Source: Thalassomonas sp. RHCl1
GTDB lineage: Bacteria > Pseudomonadota > Gammaproteobacteria > Enterobacterales > Alteromonadaceae
Length of the DNA: 64,000 nt
Assembly (NCBI RefSeq): GCF_947387555.1
Contig: NZ_CANDNZ010000005.1
Span: 372,001 to 436,000, forward strand
Reading direction: 5' to 3'
The translations under genes and the position numbers were made by a program. The notes beneath the pieces are model-generated. The model worked only from the letters and a program-made list of their open reading frames with translations, was not told the DNA's origin and made no database searches. This document shows positions 46,914 to 56,032 of this stretch, in pieces (the stretch's first letter is position 1; each line of letters begins with the position of its first letter).

Positions 46914-47340
46914 TATCCCGCTGGGCGATATTATTCACCGATTGATATGCTGCTACCGCACTCAGATTTTGGTTAGAGGGCCGGTCATATGTGGCCCCCT
47001 GGCTATTCTCAGAGGAATCTGAAAAGAGTTGCAGTTGAGCACCCTGTCCTGATGCTTGTCCTGCGTCTTGCCCTAAGAATTGCTCCGCGGCCTGCTGCCG
47101 GTCAAGTCCCTGACTGCCTTGTTGCTGCGCCTCCTGCTCAAGCAGTGCTATCGCCTGTTCGTTAACATCGAGACGACCGCCCTGCCCCGGACTTTTGCGT
47201 GTTTGTTCAAGCTGTTCACCCGTACGTTCAAGCTGTCCGGAACCCCGCACCTGCTCAGGCTGAGCTTGCGTTGTCCGGTTGACCCGGGTAAAGGTAGGGG
47301 TAATTGAGTTTGAATTTACTACTTGCATATTGGCTAACAT
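46876..47340 (-). CDS. hypothetical Gln/Ser-rich protein, 154 aa
   Basis: Not recognised. Start ATG 47340 with GGTGA upstream; an in-frame ATG at 47328 is possible. The sequence is low-complexity, with repeated GQ/QQ (GLDRQQAAEQFLGQDAGQAS), no signal peptide and no membrane helix. It begins MQVVNSNSITPTF, like the other unknowns at 1510 and 33548. It overlaps the M50-like gene, so the two are probably translated together. Confidence 0.6.
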   Translation of the reverse strand: MLANMQVVNSNSITPTFTRVNRTTQAQPEQVRGSGQLERTGEQLEQTRKSPGQGGRLDVNEQAIALLEQEAQQQGSQGLDRQQAAEQFLGQDAGQASGQGAQLQLFSDSSENSQGATYDRPSNQNLSAVAAYQSVNNIAQRDNVQQLFGVDLFA

Positions 47341-47429
47341 ATCAAAAAATCACCAAAGGACAAAGTTTTTCCTTTGATTTGCGGTATTTTTATTTGCCTT
47401 TTTCAATTTGCGCTTTTAGCAAAATGTGC

Positions 47430-48125
47430 TTATTCCCTGCCCGGCAGTTTTTTCCAGGAGACCGTATCCCTGACATAAACAGGTTGTGCCTGCTCGGCAC
47501 TGACCTGTTCGCCACGGGCAAATGCCGCAGCACCGATCGCCAACATAGCCTCGGCAGCCGGGAACAAAACCTCCGGTGAGCCGGTATTGGTTTTTAAGCC
47601 CGTTAATTTTTCCTCATAGGCATCCCATCCGGTACCGACACCGTAGGCGCCCTCACTTAATCCTGCTAGATGTCCACCAACCTGCTCCGGGGGTAACACC
47701 GCATCATCAAGTTTTGCCTGCATAATGCCGTCGCTGCCGGCTTCATAATAACCCAGGTAAACTTCAGACATTCTCGCATCTATGGCGGCAATCACCTGCG
47801 TTTGCTGGTGATTGTTATAGGCAAGCTGTGCCATCGCCTGCAGGGTTGATACGCCAACCAAAGGCAAATTAGCAGAATAAGCCAGCCCCTGGGCAACCCC
47901 GATACCGATGCGTACCCCGGTAAAACTGCCCGGCCCCTGCCCAAAGATCAAACCGTCCAAATCTTTTAATTTACAACCTGCTTCGTTCAGCACCTGATCC
48001 ACCATAGGTAATAACTCTAAACTGTGAGACTGGGGACAAAGCTGATAACGGCTCACTACTTTGTCGTTGTATTGCAGTGCGACCGAACAGGCTTCGGTGG
48101 AAGCATCAATTGCCAAAAAATTCAC
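47430..48125 (-). CDS. tsaB: tRNA threonylcarbamoyladenosine biosynthesis protein TsaB
   Basis: 231 residues (E. coli 231) of the ASKHA-fold scaffold that joins TsaC, TsaD and TsaE to make t6A37 of tRNAs. MNFLAIDASTEACSVAL, SLELLPMVDQVL and GQGPGSFTGVRIGIGVAQGL are typical. GTG start, with AGAGAGATAG upstream. It lies 30 bases after yoaA, the same order as in E. coli. Confidence 0.95.
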   Translation of the reverse strand: MNFLAIDASTEACSVALQYNDKVVSRYQLCPQSHSLELLPMVDQVLNEAGCKLKDLDGLIFGQGPGSFTGVRIGIGVAQGLAYSANLPLVGVSTLQAMAQLAYNNHQQTQVIAAIDARMSEVYLGYYEAGSDGIMQAKLDDAVLPPEQVGGHLAGLSEGAYGVGTGWDAYEEKLTGLKTNTGSPEVLFPAAEAMLAIGAAAFARGEQVSAEQAQPVYVRDTVSWKKLPGRE

Positions 48126-48155
48126 TTTCTATCTCTCTTAAAACTATGCTTTAAA

Positions 48156-50120
48156 TTATGCTTTTTCACCGTTTTCAGCGGTGATGGTTTGTAAAAATTG
48201 CGCCGCCTGATCCAGGTTACGGCTGCGTTTCATATCCGGCAGGCTTTTCAAAAATACCTCGCCATAGGGCCGGTTTACCAGGCGGTCATCACAGATCACC
48301 ATAATACCCTGATCGCTGACATCGCGGATCAAACGCCCGACCCCCTGTTTTAAGGCGATCACCGCCTGGGGCAACTGGATATGGTAAAAAGGATCTCCCC
48401 CCTGGCGTTTCACATCTTCGCTGCGCGCCTGCAATAAGGGATCATCGGGCGAGGCAAAGGGCAATTTGTCGATAATAACACAGGTGAGCTTGTCACCGCG
48501 AACATCTACCCCCTCCCAAAAACTGGCGGTAGCGAGCAAGACGGCATTGTCATTGTCGATAAATTCACTGAGCAGGGTTTGCTTAGCCATCTGCCCCTGC
48601 ACCAGCAAAGGATTATCCACCTTGCCTTCAAGCAGCTCTGCCACCTGGTTCATCACCCGGTAGCTGGTAAACAACATAAAACAGGCGCCGCCACTGGCTT
48701 TGATCAACGGGATCGCCAGCTCTGCCAGGGCACTGGCGCGGTTTCTGTGGTTGGCTTCCGGCAAAAAGCGCGGCACCAGCAGCTGGGACTGCGCCTGGTA
48801 ATCGAACGGGCTGTCGAGCAATAAATGACTGGCCTGATCTAATCCCAAAGGTTTGGCAAAGTGCTCAAAGGTACCGTCCACCGCCAAGGTAGCCGAGGTA
48901 AATATCCAGCCGGCACCTGATGCCTTGATATAAGCGCTGAACTTATCCGCCACAGACAAGGGGGTTTGATGCAATACCACATGGCGGCGCGTGGTTTCAT
49001 ACCAGAAACTCATGCCGCTGACCTCCAAATTGGCCATGATGTCATATTTGCTCAGTAAGGTTACCGCCCGTTCAAAGCAATTATCGATGGCGTCATTACG
49101 GGACACGCATAACTTGATCACCTGGTAAAGAAAATCAAGATCGGTTTTAATCACGGTAAAAGCCGAGGCAATTCTAGCTTGCCGGTGTCGCTCGCGCCAG
49201 TTGCCACGCTCGGGTTCATAAGGAAATAACAGCCTGAATTCCTGGGTGGTTTTCATCAGTTTTTCCGCCGCCCGACCCAGCTGTTTAACATCGGTAAGAC
49301 TGGTACGGTACACCTGAAGCACATCCGAGCATAAATCCAGTAACTGGCGGGTCGAAAATGCCTCGCCAAAATATTCACTGGCAATATCGGAAATCTGGTG
49401 GGCCTCATCAAAAATCACCACATCCGCCTTGGGGATCAGTTCGCCAAAACCTGTATCTTTTAACGCCATATCGGCAAAAAACAAGTGATGATTCACCACC
49501 ACCAGGTCGGCTTCAATGGCTTTTTCCCTGGCCTTAATTAAGTAACAGTCTTTAACATGGGGACAATCCCTTGCCAGGCAATTATCTACCGTGCTGGTGA
49601 CATAAGGGAAAATCGCCGAGCCTTCCTGGACATTGACCAGCTCGCCAATATCGCCGGTTAGCGTGGTATTAGCCCAGGTTTTCACTTTCACCAAATCTGT
49701 TAACATCTGGGCATCAAGCTGGCCACCGCCGCTTTGATACTGCTCCAGCCGGTAAGTACATAAATAGTTCGCCCGCCCTTTTAACAAAGCGATCCGGGCA
49801 TTGGTGGCCAACACCTTGCGAATCAGCGGCATATCTTTATGAAACAGCTGCTCCTGCAGGTTTTTGGTCCCGGTAGAGACAATGATTTTTTTATTACTTT
49901 GTTCCTGCTCCGCCGCTTCTTTATTGGCCAGTAAAGCCGGGATAAGATAAGCAAAGGTTTTTCCGGTACCCGTACCCGCTTCGACAATCAAAGAAGTCTT
50001 GTTTGCTATCGCCAGCGTCACTTCCATCGCCATATCGATTTGCGCCTGGCGCGGAGAAAAACCGCTGATGGCATTGGCCAGCAAGCCATTGTCGGAAAAA
50101 GCACGTTCTACGGATTTCAT
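48156..50120 (-). CDS. yoaA: ATP-dependent DNA helicase YoaA (DinG family)
   Basis: 654-residue XPD/DinG-type SF2 helicase. Walker A AGTGTGKT at residues 48-55; an iron-sulfur site with Cys121, Cys181, Cys186 and Cys192; DEAH at 238-241; the later motifs LVQGQMAKQTLL, LATASFWEGVDVRG (motif V) and QGVGRLIRDVSDQGI (motif VI). In E. coli YoaA works with HolC in DNA repair. The yoaA-tsaB order supports the assignment. Confidence 0.94.
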   Translation of the reverse strand: MKSVERAFSDNGLLANAISGFSPRQAQIDMAMEVTLAIANKTSLIVEAGTGTGKTFAYLIPALLANKEAAEQEQSNKKIIVSTGTKNLQEQLFHKDMPLIRKVLATNARIALLKGRANYLCTYRLEQYQSGGGQLDAQMLTDLVKVKTWANTTLTGDIGELVNVQEGSAIFPYVTSTVDNCLARDCPHVKDCYLIKAREKAIEADLVVVNHHLFFADMALKDTGFGELIPKADVVIFDEAHQISDIASEYFGEAFSTRQLLDLCSDVLQVYRTSLTDVKQLGRAAEKLMKTTQEFRLLFPYEPERGNWRERHRQARIASAFTVIKTDLDFLYQVIKLCVSRNDAIDNCFERAVTLLSKYDIMANLEVSGMSFWYETTRRHVVLHQTPLSVADKFSAYIKASGAGWIFTSATLAVDGTFEHFAKPLGLDQASHLLLDSPFDYQAQSQLLVPRFLPEANHRNRASALAELAIPLIKASGGACFMLFTSYRVMNQVAELLEGKVDNPLLVQGQMAKQTLLSEFIDNDNAVLLATASFWEGVDVRGDKLTCVIIDKLPFASPDDPLLQARSEDVKRQGGDPFYHIQLPQAVIALKQGVGRLIRDVSDQGIMVICDDRLVNRPYGEVFLKSLPDMKRSRNLDQAAQFLQTITAENGEKA

Positions 50121-50482
50121 TCAGGGGTTATCGTTCTACACAGTTAAAGCTGTTTTTTGGCCATTATACCCAAAATCGACATAAATGCCGATTTATTCCC
50201 ATAGTGAGAGTAAATACCGCCAATATTTAAGATCGGGAATTGTAGGTATAGATTGAGCCAAGGGCCATGAGGAGCAGACAAGCTTAGCACTGATTTTTCC
50301 TTATGCCCCTCCCCTGTTGGGGAGGGGCATAAGGAAAGTGCATCAGCTTTAATAAAACCTCACTTACATAACAAAAGTTTTTCATCAGCGGCCTAATTAG
50401 ATCACCATAAATAAAGCTTGGGAAGATGAAACAACCGTAAGCGAGATTAACCGATTCAACAATAAGATAAGGAACTATCGAC
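50121..50482. other. intergenic region with a perfect hairpin
   Basis: About 360 bases between divergent genes. Holds the hairpin at 50296-50337 and the leader of the small peptide gene at 50483. No other gene was seen. Confidence 0.55.
50296..50337. repeat. perfect 42-nt hairpin (19-bp arms, TGTT loop)
   Basis: The arm at 50296-50314 is the exact reverse complement of 50319-50337, with C4/G4 runs near the loop and TTTCCTTATG at the base. No T-tract follows on either strand, so it is not a normal terminator. It may be a short mobile-repeat (REP-like) or a regulatory RNA structure. A second copy was not seen in the window. Confidence 0.8.
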
Positions 50483-50677
50483 ATGATGACAAAAAAGAAA
50501 CTACTCACCTTGCTGGCCAGCTGTGCTTTAACTGTCGGCTTTAATGTCAGTGCAATAACTTGTGATGGAACAGCCCGTTGCATGGCTGTATATACCGATT
50601 GTATGAACCATGGCTATGACTCAAATTATTGCAGCAGTCTCTATTGGAGTTGTGCCAGAACTTGTGTGCAGCCATAA
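50483..50677 (+). CDS. small secreted cysteine-rich peptide, 64 aa
   Basis: Signal peptide 1-24 (LLTLLASCALTVGFNVSA), with a likely cut before ITC. The mature 40 residues carry six cysteines (positions 27, 33, 40, 50, 57 and 61) and several Tyr; an even number suggests three disulfides formed in the periplasm. No lipobox, no membrane helix. ATG after AAGGA with nine bases between. Not recognised as a named family. Could be a secreted effector, a bacteriocin-like peptide or a structural envelope peptide; nothing nearby decides. A stem-loop follows 21 bases after the stop. Confidence 0.7.
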   Translation: MMTKKKLLTLLASCALTVGFNVSAITCDGTARCMAVYTDCMNHGYDSNYCSSLYWSCARTCVQP

Positions 50678-50698
50678 ATCAGGCAGTCTGTGGTAATA

Positions 50699-50729
50699 GA
50701 ATCAGCACTCACACCGTGACTGCTGATTC
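50699..50729 (+). terminator. stem-loop after the peptide gene, weak terminator candidate
   Basis: GAATCAGCACTCAC (50699-50712) pairs with GTGACTGCTGATTC (50716-50729), with one C-C mismatch and a 3-base loop. No T-run follows, so it may instead stabilise the messenger. Confidence 0.4.
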
Positions 50730-50798
50730 CGCTCACCATCCCCTGCTTTTTAAAAGACATCTGCCGGGAGCAAAAGCCACACCTGAAAGGCAACAATA

Positions 50799-51128
50799 TC
50801 AAACAAAGATATCTAAATGCGGCGGCTCATCTTCAGGTTTCTCTACGTTTTTTTCAGTCTTAGCTTTCCCTGCTACACCCGTTTGCTGTTTTTTCTCAGC
50901 ACTTTTGTTAGCCGTTTCCTCGTTTTCGTGATTGCCACCGGCAGTATGCTCATTATTGTGCTCGGGATGATAACCGGGAATAAAAAAACTGCCCGCATGT
51001 TCCAGGTGATCCATTTCCTGCTCAAGTTCACGGGTTCTGGCCTCTTTTACAAGCGCTTTAACCTTAAGTTCTTTCGGCTTTATCGGTACCGGCACCACCC
51101 GGGTGAGCGCTGTGGTGAAAATATCCAT
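50799..51128 (-). CDS. hypothetical acidic/His-rich protein, 109 aa
   Basis: Not recognised. GAGAGG lies before ATG on the minus strand. It is soluble, with a basic N-terminal part (VPVPIKPKELKVKALVKEAR), a coiled helix (RTRELEQEMDHLEHAG) and a low-complexity tail rich in His, Glu, Asn and Lys. No signal peptide. Plus-strand open frames over the same bases have no good start. Convergent with the peptide gene. Confidence 0.6.
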   Translation of the reverse strand: MDIFTTALTRVVPVPIKPKELKVKALVKEARTRELEQEMDHLEHAGSFFIPGYHPEHNNEHTAGGNHENEETANKSAEKKQQTGVAGKAKTEKNVEKPEDEPPHLDIFV

Positions 51129-51314
51129 TTTGCCCTCTCAAGTTAATCAAAATAAACCGTAATTTTGCCGTTAATCTACCTACTATATCGGCCCGATTTA
51201 GGATCGCTGAATAAGTTAGACCATTTTTTTTTAAAAGAAGTTTATTTTATACTTGCGGCAATGTTATTTTCCAAGTAGTGTAAATAGCAATCAAGCAGAT
51301 ATTAATTAACCGAG

Positions 51315-51332
51315 TGTAATATTTACTTTACA
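51315..51332. promoter_or_regulatory. TyrR-box-like palindrome upstream of hisL
   Basis: TGTAAT-N6-TTTACA matches the E. coli TyrR box TGTAAA-N6-TTTACA at 11 of 12 positions. It lies 29 bases before the leader-peptide ATG, and so close to, or downstream of, a possible his promoter. TAATAT inside it might also be a -10. The regulator is unproven. Confidence 0.35.
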
Positions 51333-51360
51333 CCGCAACATTTAAAGAGTTAACAAGCAC

Positions 51361-51411
51361 ATGATTTTAAACCTGACTAATCTACATCATCATCACCACC
51401 ATAACGATTAG
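51361..51411 (+). CDS. hisL: his operon leader peptide
   Basis: A 16-residue peptide MILNLTNLHHHHHHND with six consecutive His codons (51385-51402). AAAGAG precedes ATG. It couples histidyl-tRNA charging to the choice of RNA fold downstream: ribosome stalling on His codons favours read-through into hisG. Confidence 0.92.
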   Translation: MILNLTNLHHHHHHND

Positions 51412-51443
51412 CCCATTCAGGTTTATTCGCTGGAGGGCTATGG

Positions 51444-51523
51444 CTCTTTCAGCGGTGAATGCAAGCAGATAACCAGTTTCCAAAACCCCGAAAGAGTCCA
51501 ACTCTCTCGGGGTTTTTACTTTT
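51444..51523 (+). promoter_or_regulatory. his attenuator: antiterminator and terminator
   Basis: The terminator stem pairs CCCCGAAAGAG (51486-51496) with CTCTCTCGGGG (51502-51512), one mismatch, followed by TTTTTACTTTTT. The same GAAAGAG (51490-51496) is complementary to CTCTTTC at 51444-51450, so the antiterminator pairing excludes the terminator. This is the classical arrangement after a leader peptide. Confidence 0.88.
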
Positions 51524-51566
51524 TACCGGCAAAAAATTGCCGCTAACAACATTAGGATACTGGCAC

Positions 51567-52466
51567 ATGACTACCGAAACACGTTTACGCATCGCAATGC
51601 AAAAATCCGGCAGATTAAGCGACGACACCCAAAGTTTACTCAAACGTTGTGGTTTAAAACTCAATGTTAGCGACCGCCGCCTGCTGGCCCATGTCTCCAA
51701 TATGCCCATAGATATCATGCGGGTACGCAGCAGTGATATTCCCGGACTGGTGATGGACGGCGTGTGCGATTTAGGCATAGTCGGCGACAACACCCTGGAA
51801 GAAGCCGCCTTAGAGCGCCAGCTGATGGGCAGTAAGTCGGAATATATCAAGACCTCGCCACTCAATTTCGGTGGCTGTCGTTTATCCATTGCCATGCCGG
51901 AAGAGTTTAACTACCAAGGCGTAGACAGCCTCAACGGTTTACGTTTTGCAACTACTTACCCACAGCTACTGAAACGCTTTGCCTCGCAAAACGGCATTAA
52001 TGTCGATTTTTGTATGCTTAACGGCTCGGTGGAAGTCGCCCCCCGGGTTGGCCTGGCGGACGGCATTTGCGATCTGGTCTCAACCGGCACCACCTTAGAA
52101 GCCAACGGCTTAAAAGAAGTAGAGATCATTTTCCGCTCCACCGCCTCGCTTATTCAAACGGTTGAACAACTTTCCCCGGAAAAGCAGTCCATACTCAACA
52201 CCATATTGCCGCGTATCCAGGGGGTAATGAAAGCCAAGGAAAGTAAATACATTATGTTGCACGCGCCAAAAGATCGTATCAGCGAGGTCAGCGCCCTGAT
52301 GCCGGGTAAAGAAACCCCGACCATCTTACCCCTTGCCGGTCGGGATGACCTGGTGGCGGTACATGTTGTAGCCACGGAAACCATTTTCTGGGAAACCATG
52401 GAAGCACTGAAGTCACTCGGCTGTAATTCCATCCTGGTGATGCCGATTGAAAAAATGATGGGTTAA
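51567..52466 (+). CDS. hisG: ATP phosphoribosyltransferase
   Basis: First step of histidine synthesis: joins ATP and PRPP to phosphoribosyl-ATP; feedback-inhibited by histidine. 299 residues, the same as E. coli (long form, with a C-terminal ACT-like regulatory domain from about residue 225). Start 51567 ([17 protein letters not shown]); the frame is open from 51459 but those codons are in the attenuator. PRPP motif [14 protein letters not shown] at about 168-181. TTAGGAT precedes ATG. Confidence 0.97.
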   Translation: MTTETRLRIAMQKSGRLSDDTQSLLKRCGLKLNVSDRRLLAHVSNMPIDIMRVRSSDIPGLVMDGVCDLGIVGDNTLEEAALERQLMGSKSEYIKTSPLNFGGCRLSIAMPEEFNYQGVDSLNGLRFATTYPQLLKRFASQNGINVDFCMLNGSVEVAPRVGLADGICDLVSTGTTLEANGLKEVEIIFRSTASLIQTVEQLSPEKQSILNTILPRIQGVMKAKESKYIMLHAPKDRISEVSALMPGKETPTILPLAGRDDLVAVHVVATETIFWETMEALKSLGCNSILVMPIEKMMG

Positions 52467-52498
52467 GGGACAGGCTAAGGCATAAGGTATCAAGCACT

Positions 52499-53821
52499 AT
52501 GATTATTTGGAAAAACTTAACCGACAAGCAGCAACAAGCTTTGCTGGAGCGACCGGCAATCGCGGAAAATGAACAGCTCTCAAGCCAGGTCGCCGGGATA
52601 TTAACCCAGGTCAAAACCCAGGGAGATCAGGCATTATTTTCACTGACAGAAAAGTTTGACGGTATCGCGCTGGACAGCTTACAGGTGACACAAGCCCAGG
52701 TTGACCAGGCGAAAAAAGTCCTGAGCAGCGAGCGCCTGGCGGCCATTAACACTGCCTACGAGCAGATCAAAAGCTTTCACCAGGCACAACAGCCACAAGA
52801 TGTTATCGTAGAAACCCGCCCCGGTGTGGTCTGTACCTTAACCTCACAGGCGATAGAAAGTGTTGGCTTGTATATTCCCGCTGGCTCAGCTCCCCTGCCC
52901 TCAACGGTCTTGATGCTGGGCGTGCCTGCCCAGCTGGCAAAGTGCGGGCGTAAAGTGCTGGTGTGCCCGCCGGATAGCGACGGCAAGTTAGCTGATGAAG
53001 TGCTGGTGGCGGCAGATCTTTGCAACATAGATGAAATCTATACCTTGGGTGGTGCACAAGCGATCGCCGCATTGGCCTATGGCACACAAAGCATAGAACC
53101 AGTTTGTAAAGTTTTTGGCCCGGGTAACCGTTTTGTTACCGAAGCGAAAAAACAGCTGTCCCAGCAGGTACCCGGCTTTGCCATCGACATGCCGGCAGGT
53201 CCGTCGGAAGTCTTAGTCATCGCCGATAAAAACAGTAACGCAACATTTGTCGCGGCTGATTTATTATCCCAGGCAGAACACGGCCCCGACAGCCAGGTGG
53301 TGCTGGTCTCTGATAGCGAGTCTTTGATTGCTCAGGTTGAGCAGGCCATGGCGCAACAGCTCTCGCAGCTGTCCCGCCGTGACATTGCCGCACAGGCTCT
53401 GACACAAAGCCGCTTGATCTTAACCGATAATTTAGCCACGGCAGTACAGGTATCCAACCAGTATGCCCCCGAGCACCTGATCATCCAGACCGAAACGCCC
53501 AAAACCCAGTTGGCAGGGATACGCAATGCCGGTTCGGTGTTTCTCGGCGCTTATACCCCGGAGTCTGCCGGTGATTATGCCAGCGGCACCAACCATGTCT
53601 TACCCACCTATGGTTACTCCAAGGTGTGCAGCAGTTTATCTTTAGCCGACTTTTACCGCCGCTTTACCATACAGGAGATCACCAAAGCCGGTCTTGCCAG
53701 TCTAGCCCCCTGCATCACGGAATTAACCGATGCCGAAGGCCTGGATGGTCATAAACGCGCGGTAACCATACGTCTAGAGCAAAATAGTGAACAAAATAAA
53801 GCACAAGGTGAAGGCCTATGA
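52499..53821 (+). CDS. hisD: histidinol dehydrogenase
   Basis: Last two steps: histidinol to histidine with 2 NAD+. 440 residues (E. coli 434). Zinc and catalytic residues lie in expected motifs: Gln/His in QAEHGPDSQV, Glu-His in YAPEHLII, Asp in SAGDYASGTNHVLPTYG and His in DGHKRAV. Lies 32 bases after hisG and overlaps hisC by four bases (ATGA), so they are translationally coupled. Confidence 0.97.
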   Translation: MIIWKNLTDKQQQALLERPAIAENEQLSSQVAGILTQVKTQGDQALFSLTEKFDGIALDSLQVTQAQVDQAKKVLSSERLAAINTAYEQIKSFHQAQQPQDVIVETRPGVVCTLTSQAIESVGLYIPAGSAPLPSTVLMLGVPAQLAKCGRKVLVCPPDSDGKLADEVLVAADLCNIDEIYTLGGAQAIAALAYGTQSIEPVCKVFGPGNRFVTEAKKQLSQQVPGFAIDMPAGPSEVLVIADKNSNATFVAADLLSQAEHGPDSQVVLVSDSESLIAQVEQAMAQQLSQLSRRDIAAQALTQSRLILTDNLATAVQVSNQYAPEHLIIQTETPKTQLAGIRNAGSVFLGAYTPESAGDYASGTNHVLPTYGYSKVCSSLSLADFYRRFTIQEITKAGLASLAPCITELTDAEGLDGHKRAVTIRLEQNSEQNKAQGEGL

Positions 53822-54960
53822 ACAACTCCAATATAGCCGAGCAGCTGGCACGCAAAGAGCTCATCGAGATGGTGCCTTACCAGTCGGCCCGGCGTCTCCA
53901 GGCCGGCAGCGAAAATAATGCAAAAGTCTGGCTAAACGCCAACGAAGCGCCGGGCCCGGGTATCTACCAGATAAACGGCGACAGCATTAACCGCTATCCG
54001 GACTTCCAACCGGACAACCTGCTGAACGCTTATGCCGATTACTGCCGTTTGCCGGTAAATAATATCCTGGCCACCCGTGGAGCAGATGAAGGCATAGAAC
54101 TCTTGATCCGTACTTTCTGTAAGGCGTACCGGGACAATATCCTGATCTGTCCGCCCACCTATGGCATGTACGCCATCAGCGCAGAAAACCACGGTGCCGG
54201 TATCATAGAGGTGCCTCTGGTGAACAACGAGTTAGATTTGGACGGTTTAGCACAGGAAGTCGACAACACTAAACTGGTCTTTTTGTGTTCGCCGGGGAAT
54301 CCGACGGGAAATTTACTACCGCTTGAGCAAATTGAAGCAGCATTGGCACTGTTCGGGCAAAGCGCTGTCGTGGTGGTTGATGAAGCCTATATTGAGTTTT
54401 GTCCGCAAAGTTCTGTCAGCAATTTACTGCCCAAATACCCTAATCTGGTCATAGTGCGCACCCTGTCAAAAGCATTTGCCCTGGCGGGGTTACGCTGCGG
54501 TTTTACCCTGGCCAGCACAGAAATTATCACCCTGCTCAGTAAGGTCATTGCCCCTTATCCCGTACCGGGTCCGGTAGCCGATATTGCCGCCCGGGCACTG
54601 GAAAAACCCGCACTGGCGCAAATGTCGGTGCGGGTGAAGGAAAATAATATCTTAAGGACTGAATTAGCCAGCTGGCTGACGGAGCAAAGCTGGTGCCAGC
54701 GGGTATTTAACAGCGATGCCAATTTTGTCTTGTTTCAAACACAGGATAAAGACTTTATTTTCAATGCTTTGACTAGTGCCGGTATTTTAATCCGTGACCA
54801 GTCAAAACAGCGGCAACTAGGCAACTGCCTGCGCATCAGCATAGGCAGCGCGCGGGAACTTAGCCTGGTGAAACAGGTGATCAACCAGGCCTTTAGCCAA
54901 ACCTTGTCTCAACAAGAACCTCAGCAAGAACCAAAACAACAAACACTTTCAGAGAACTAA
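53818..54960 (+). CDS. hisC: histidinol-phosphate aminotransferase
   Basis: PLP enzyme converting imidazole-acetol phosphate to histidinol phosphate. 380 residues (E. coli 356). The PLP lysine is Lys218 in [27 protein letters not shown] (about 160) and [10 protein letters not shown] (about 185) are conserved. The longer C-terminus is Gln/Glu/Pro-rich ([12 protein letters not shown]). ATGA overlap with hisD. Confidence 0.95.
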   Translation: MNNSNIAEQLARKELIEMVPYQSARRLQAGSENNAKVWLNANEAPGPGIYQINGDSINRYPDFQPDNLLNAYADYCRLPVNNILATRGADEGIELLIRTFCKAYRDNILICPPTYGMYAISAENHGAGIIEVPLVNNELDLDGLAQEVDNTKLVFLCSPGNPTGNLLPLEQIEAALALFGQSAVVVVDEAYIEFCPQSSVSNLLPKYPNLVIVRTLSKAFALAGLRCGFTLASTEIITLLSKVIAPYPVPGPVADIAARALEKPALAQMSVRVKENNILRTELASWLTEQSWCQRVFNSDANFVLFQTQDKDFIFNALTSAGILIRDQSKQRQLGNCLRISIGSARELSLVKQVINQAFSQTLSQQEPQQEPKQQTLSEN

Positions 54961-54961
54961 T

Positions 54962-56032
54962 ATGAGCCAGCAAGATATTTTATTTATAGACAGAGACGGC
55001 ACCTTAATTGAAGAGCCGGTAACAGATAAGCAGGTGGACAGCCTGGAAAAGCTGGTGTTCGAACCTAAGGTGATCCCGGTATTGCTGGCGCTGCAGGCAA
55101 AGGGTTTTACCCTGGTGATGGTATCAAACCAGGATGGGCTGGGCACACAAAGTTATCCGCAGCAGGACTTTGACCTGCCCCACAACAAAATGATGGATCT
55201 GTTTGACTCACAAGGCATCACCTTTGCCGATGTCCTGCTGTGCCCGCATTTTGAAGAGGACAATTGCAGCTGCCGCAAACCTAAGCTGGGTTTGGTCAGT
55301 GATTACCTGCAGCAAGGCAAGGTTAACTTTGCCAATTCTTATGTTATTGGTGATCGGGAGACAGATCTTAAGCTGGCTGAAAATATGGGCATCAAAGGAC
55401 TCCAATATGACAGGAAAAACCTGAACTGGGACGCCATCGGCGAATTATTACTGAAAAAGCCAAGACAGAGCCAAGTGATCCGCACCACCAAAGAAACCGA
55501 TATAAAAGTCTTGGTCAATCTCAATAAAAGCGGTGATATTGCCATTAATACCGGCTCAGGCTTTTTTGACCATATGCTGGAACAAATCGCCACCCACGGC
55601 GGCTTCAGCTTAAATTGCAAAGTCAATGGCGATTATCATATCGATGAACACCACAGCGTAGAAGATACCGCCCTGGCCTTGGGACAGGCATTAAAACAGG
55701 CGCTAGGTGATAAACGCGGTATCGGCCGCTTTGGCTTTGTCCTGCCCATGGATGAGTGCCGCGCCGAATGTGCGATAGATTTGTCCGGCCGTCCCTGGCT
55801 GGAGTTTGACGCCGAATTTACCGACAGCCGGGTCGGCAATATGTCCACCCAGATGGTATCGCACTTTTTCCGCTCGCTGGCGGATGCCATGGCCATTACC
55901 CTGCACCTGTCCACCAGCGAGGGAAATTGCCACCACCAGGTAGAAAGCCTGTTTAAAGTCTTTGGCCGGGCGTTGCGCCAGGCAATTAAAATTGAAGGTA
56001 ATGAACTGCCCAGCTCCAAAGGGACCTTATAG
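54962..56032 (+). CDS. hisB: bifunctional histidinol-phosphatase/imidazoleglycerol-phosphate dehydratase
   Basis: Enterobacterial-type fusion, 356 residues. N-terminal HAD histidinol phosphatase (1-165): [12 protein letters not shown] nucleophile motif and zinc-site [15 protein letters not shown]-terminal dehydratase (about 166-356): [18 protein letters not shown], the two [34 protein letters not shown] Mn motifs. Starts one base after the hisC stop; its last base is the first base of the hisH GTG. Confidence 0.97.
   Translation: MSQQDILFIDRDGTLIEEPVTDKQVDSLEKLVFEPKVIPVLLALQAKGFTLVMVSNQDGLGTQSYPQQDFDLPHNKMMDLFDSQGITFADVLLCPHFEEDNCSCRKPKLGLVSDYLQQGKVNFANSYVIGDRETDLKLAENMGIKGLQYDRKNLNWDAIGELLLKKPRQSQVIRTTKETDIKVLVNLNKSGDIAINTGSGFFDHMLEQIATHGGFSLNCKVNGDYHIDEHHSVEDTALALGQALKQALGDKRGIGRFGFVLPMDECRAECAIDLSGRPWLEFDAEFTDSRVGNMSTQMVSHFFRSLADAMAITLHLSTSEGNCHHQVESLFKVFGRALRQAIKIEGNELPSSKGTL

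Noticed and set aside
50296-50337. Hairpin as a terminator of yoaA or of an upstream gene
   Set aside because: No T-tract on either strand, and it lies upstream of both divergent genes.
50629-51146. Plus-strand frames opposite the 109-aa gene
   Set aside because: They overlap the peptide gene or the antisense of the 109-aa gene, which has a proper GAGAGG start signal.
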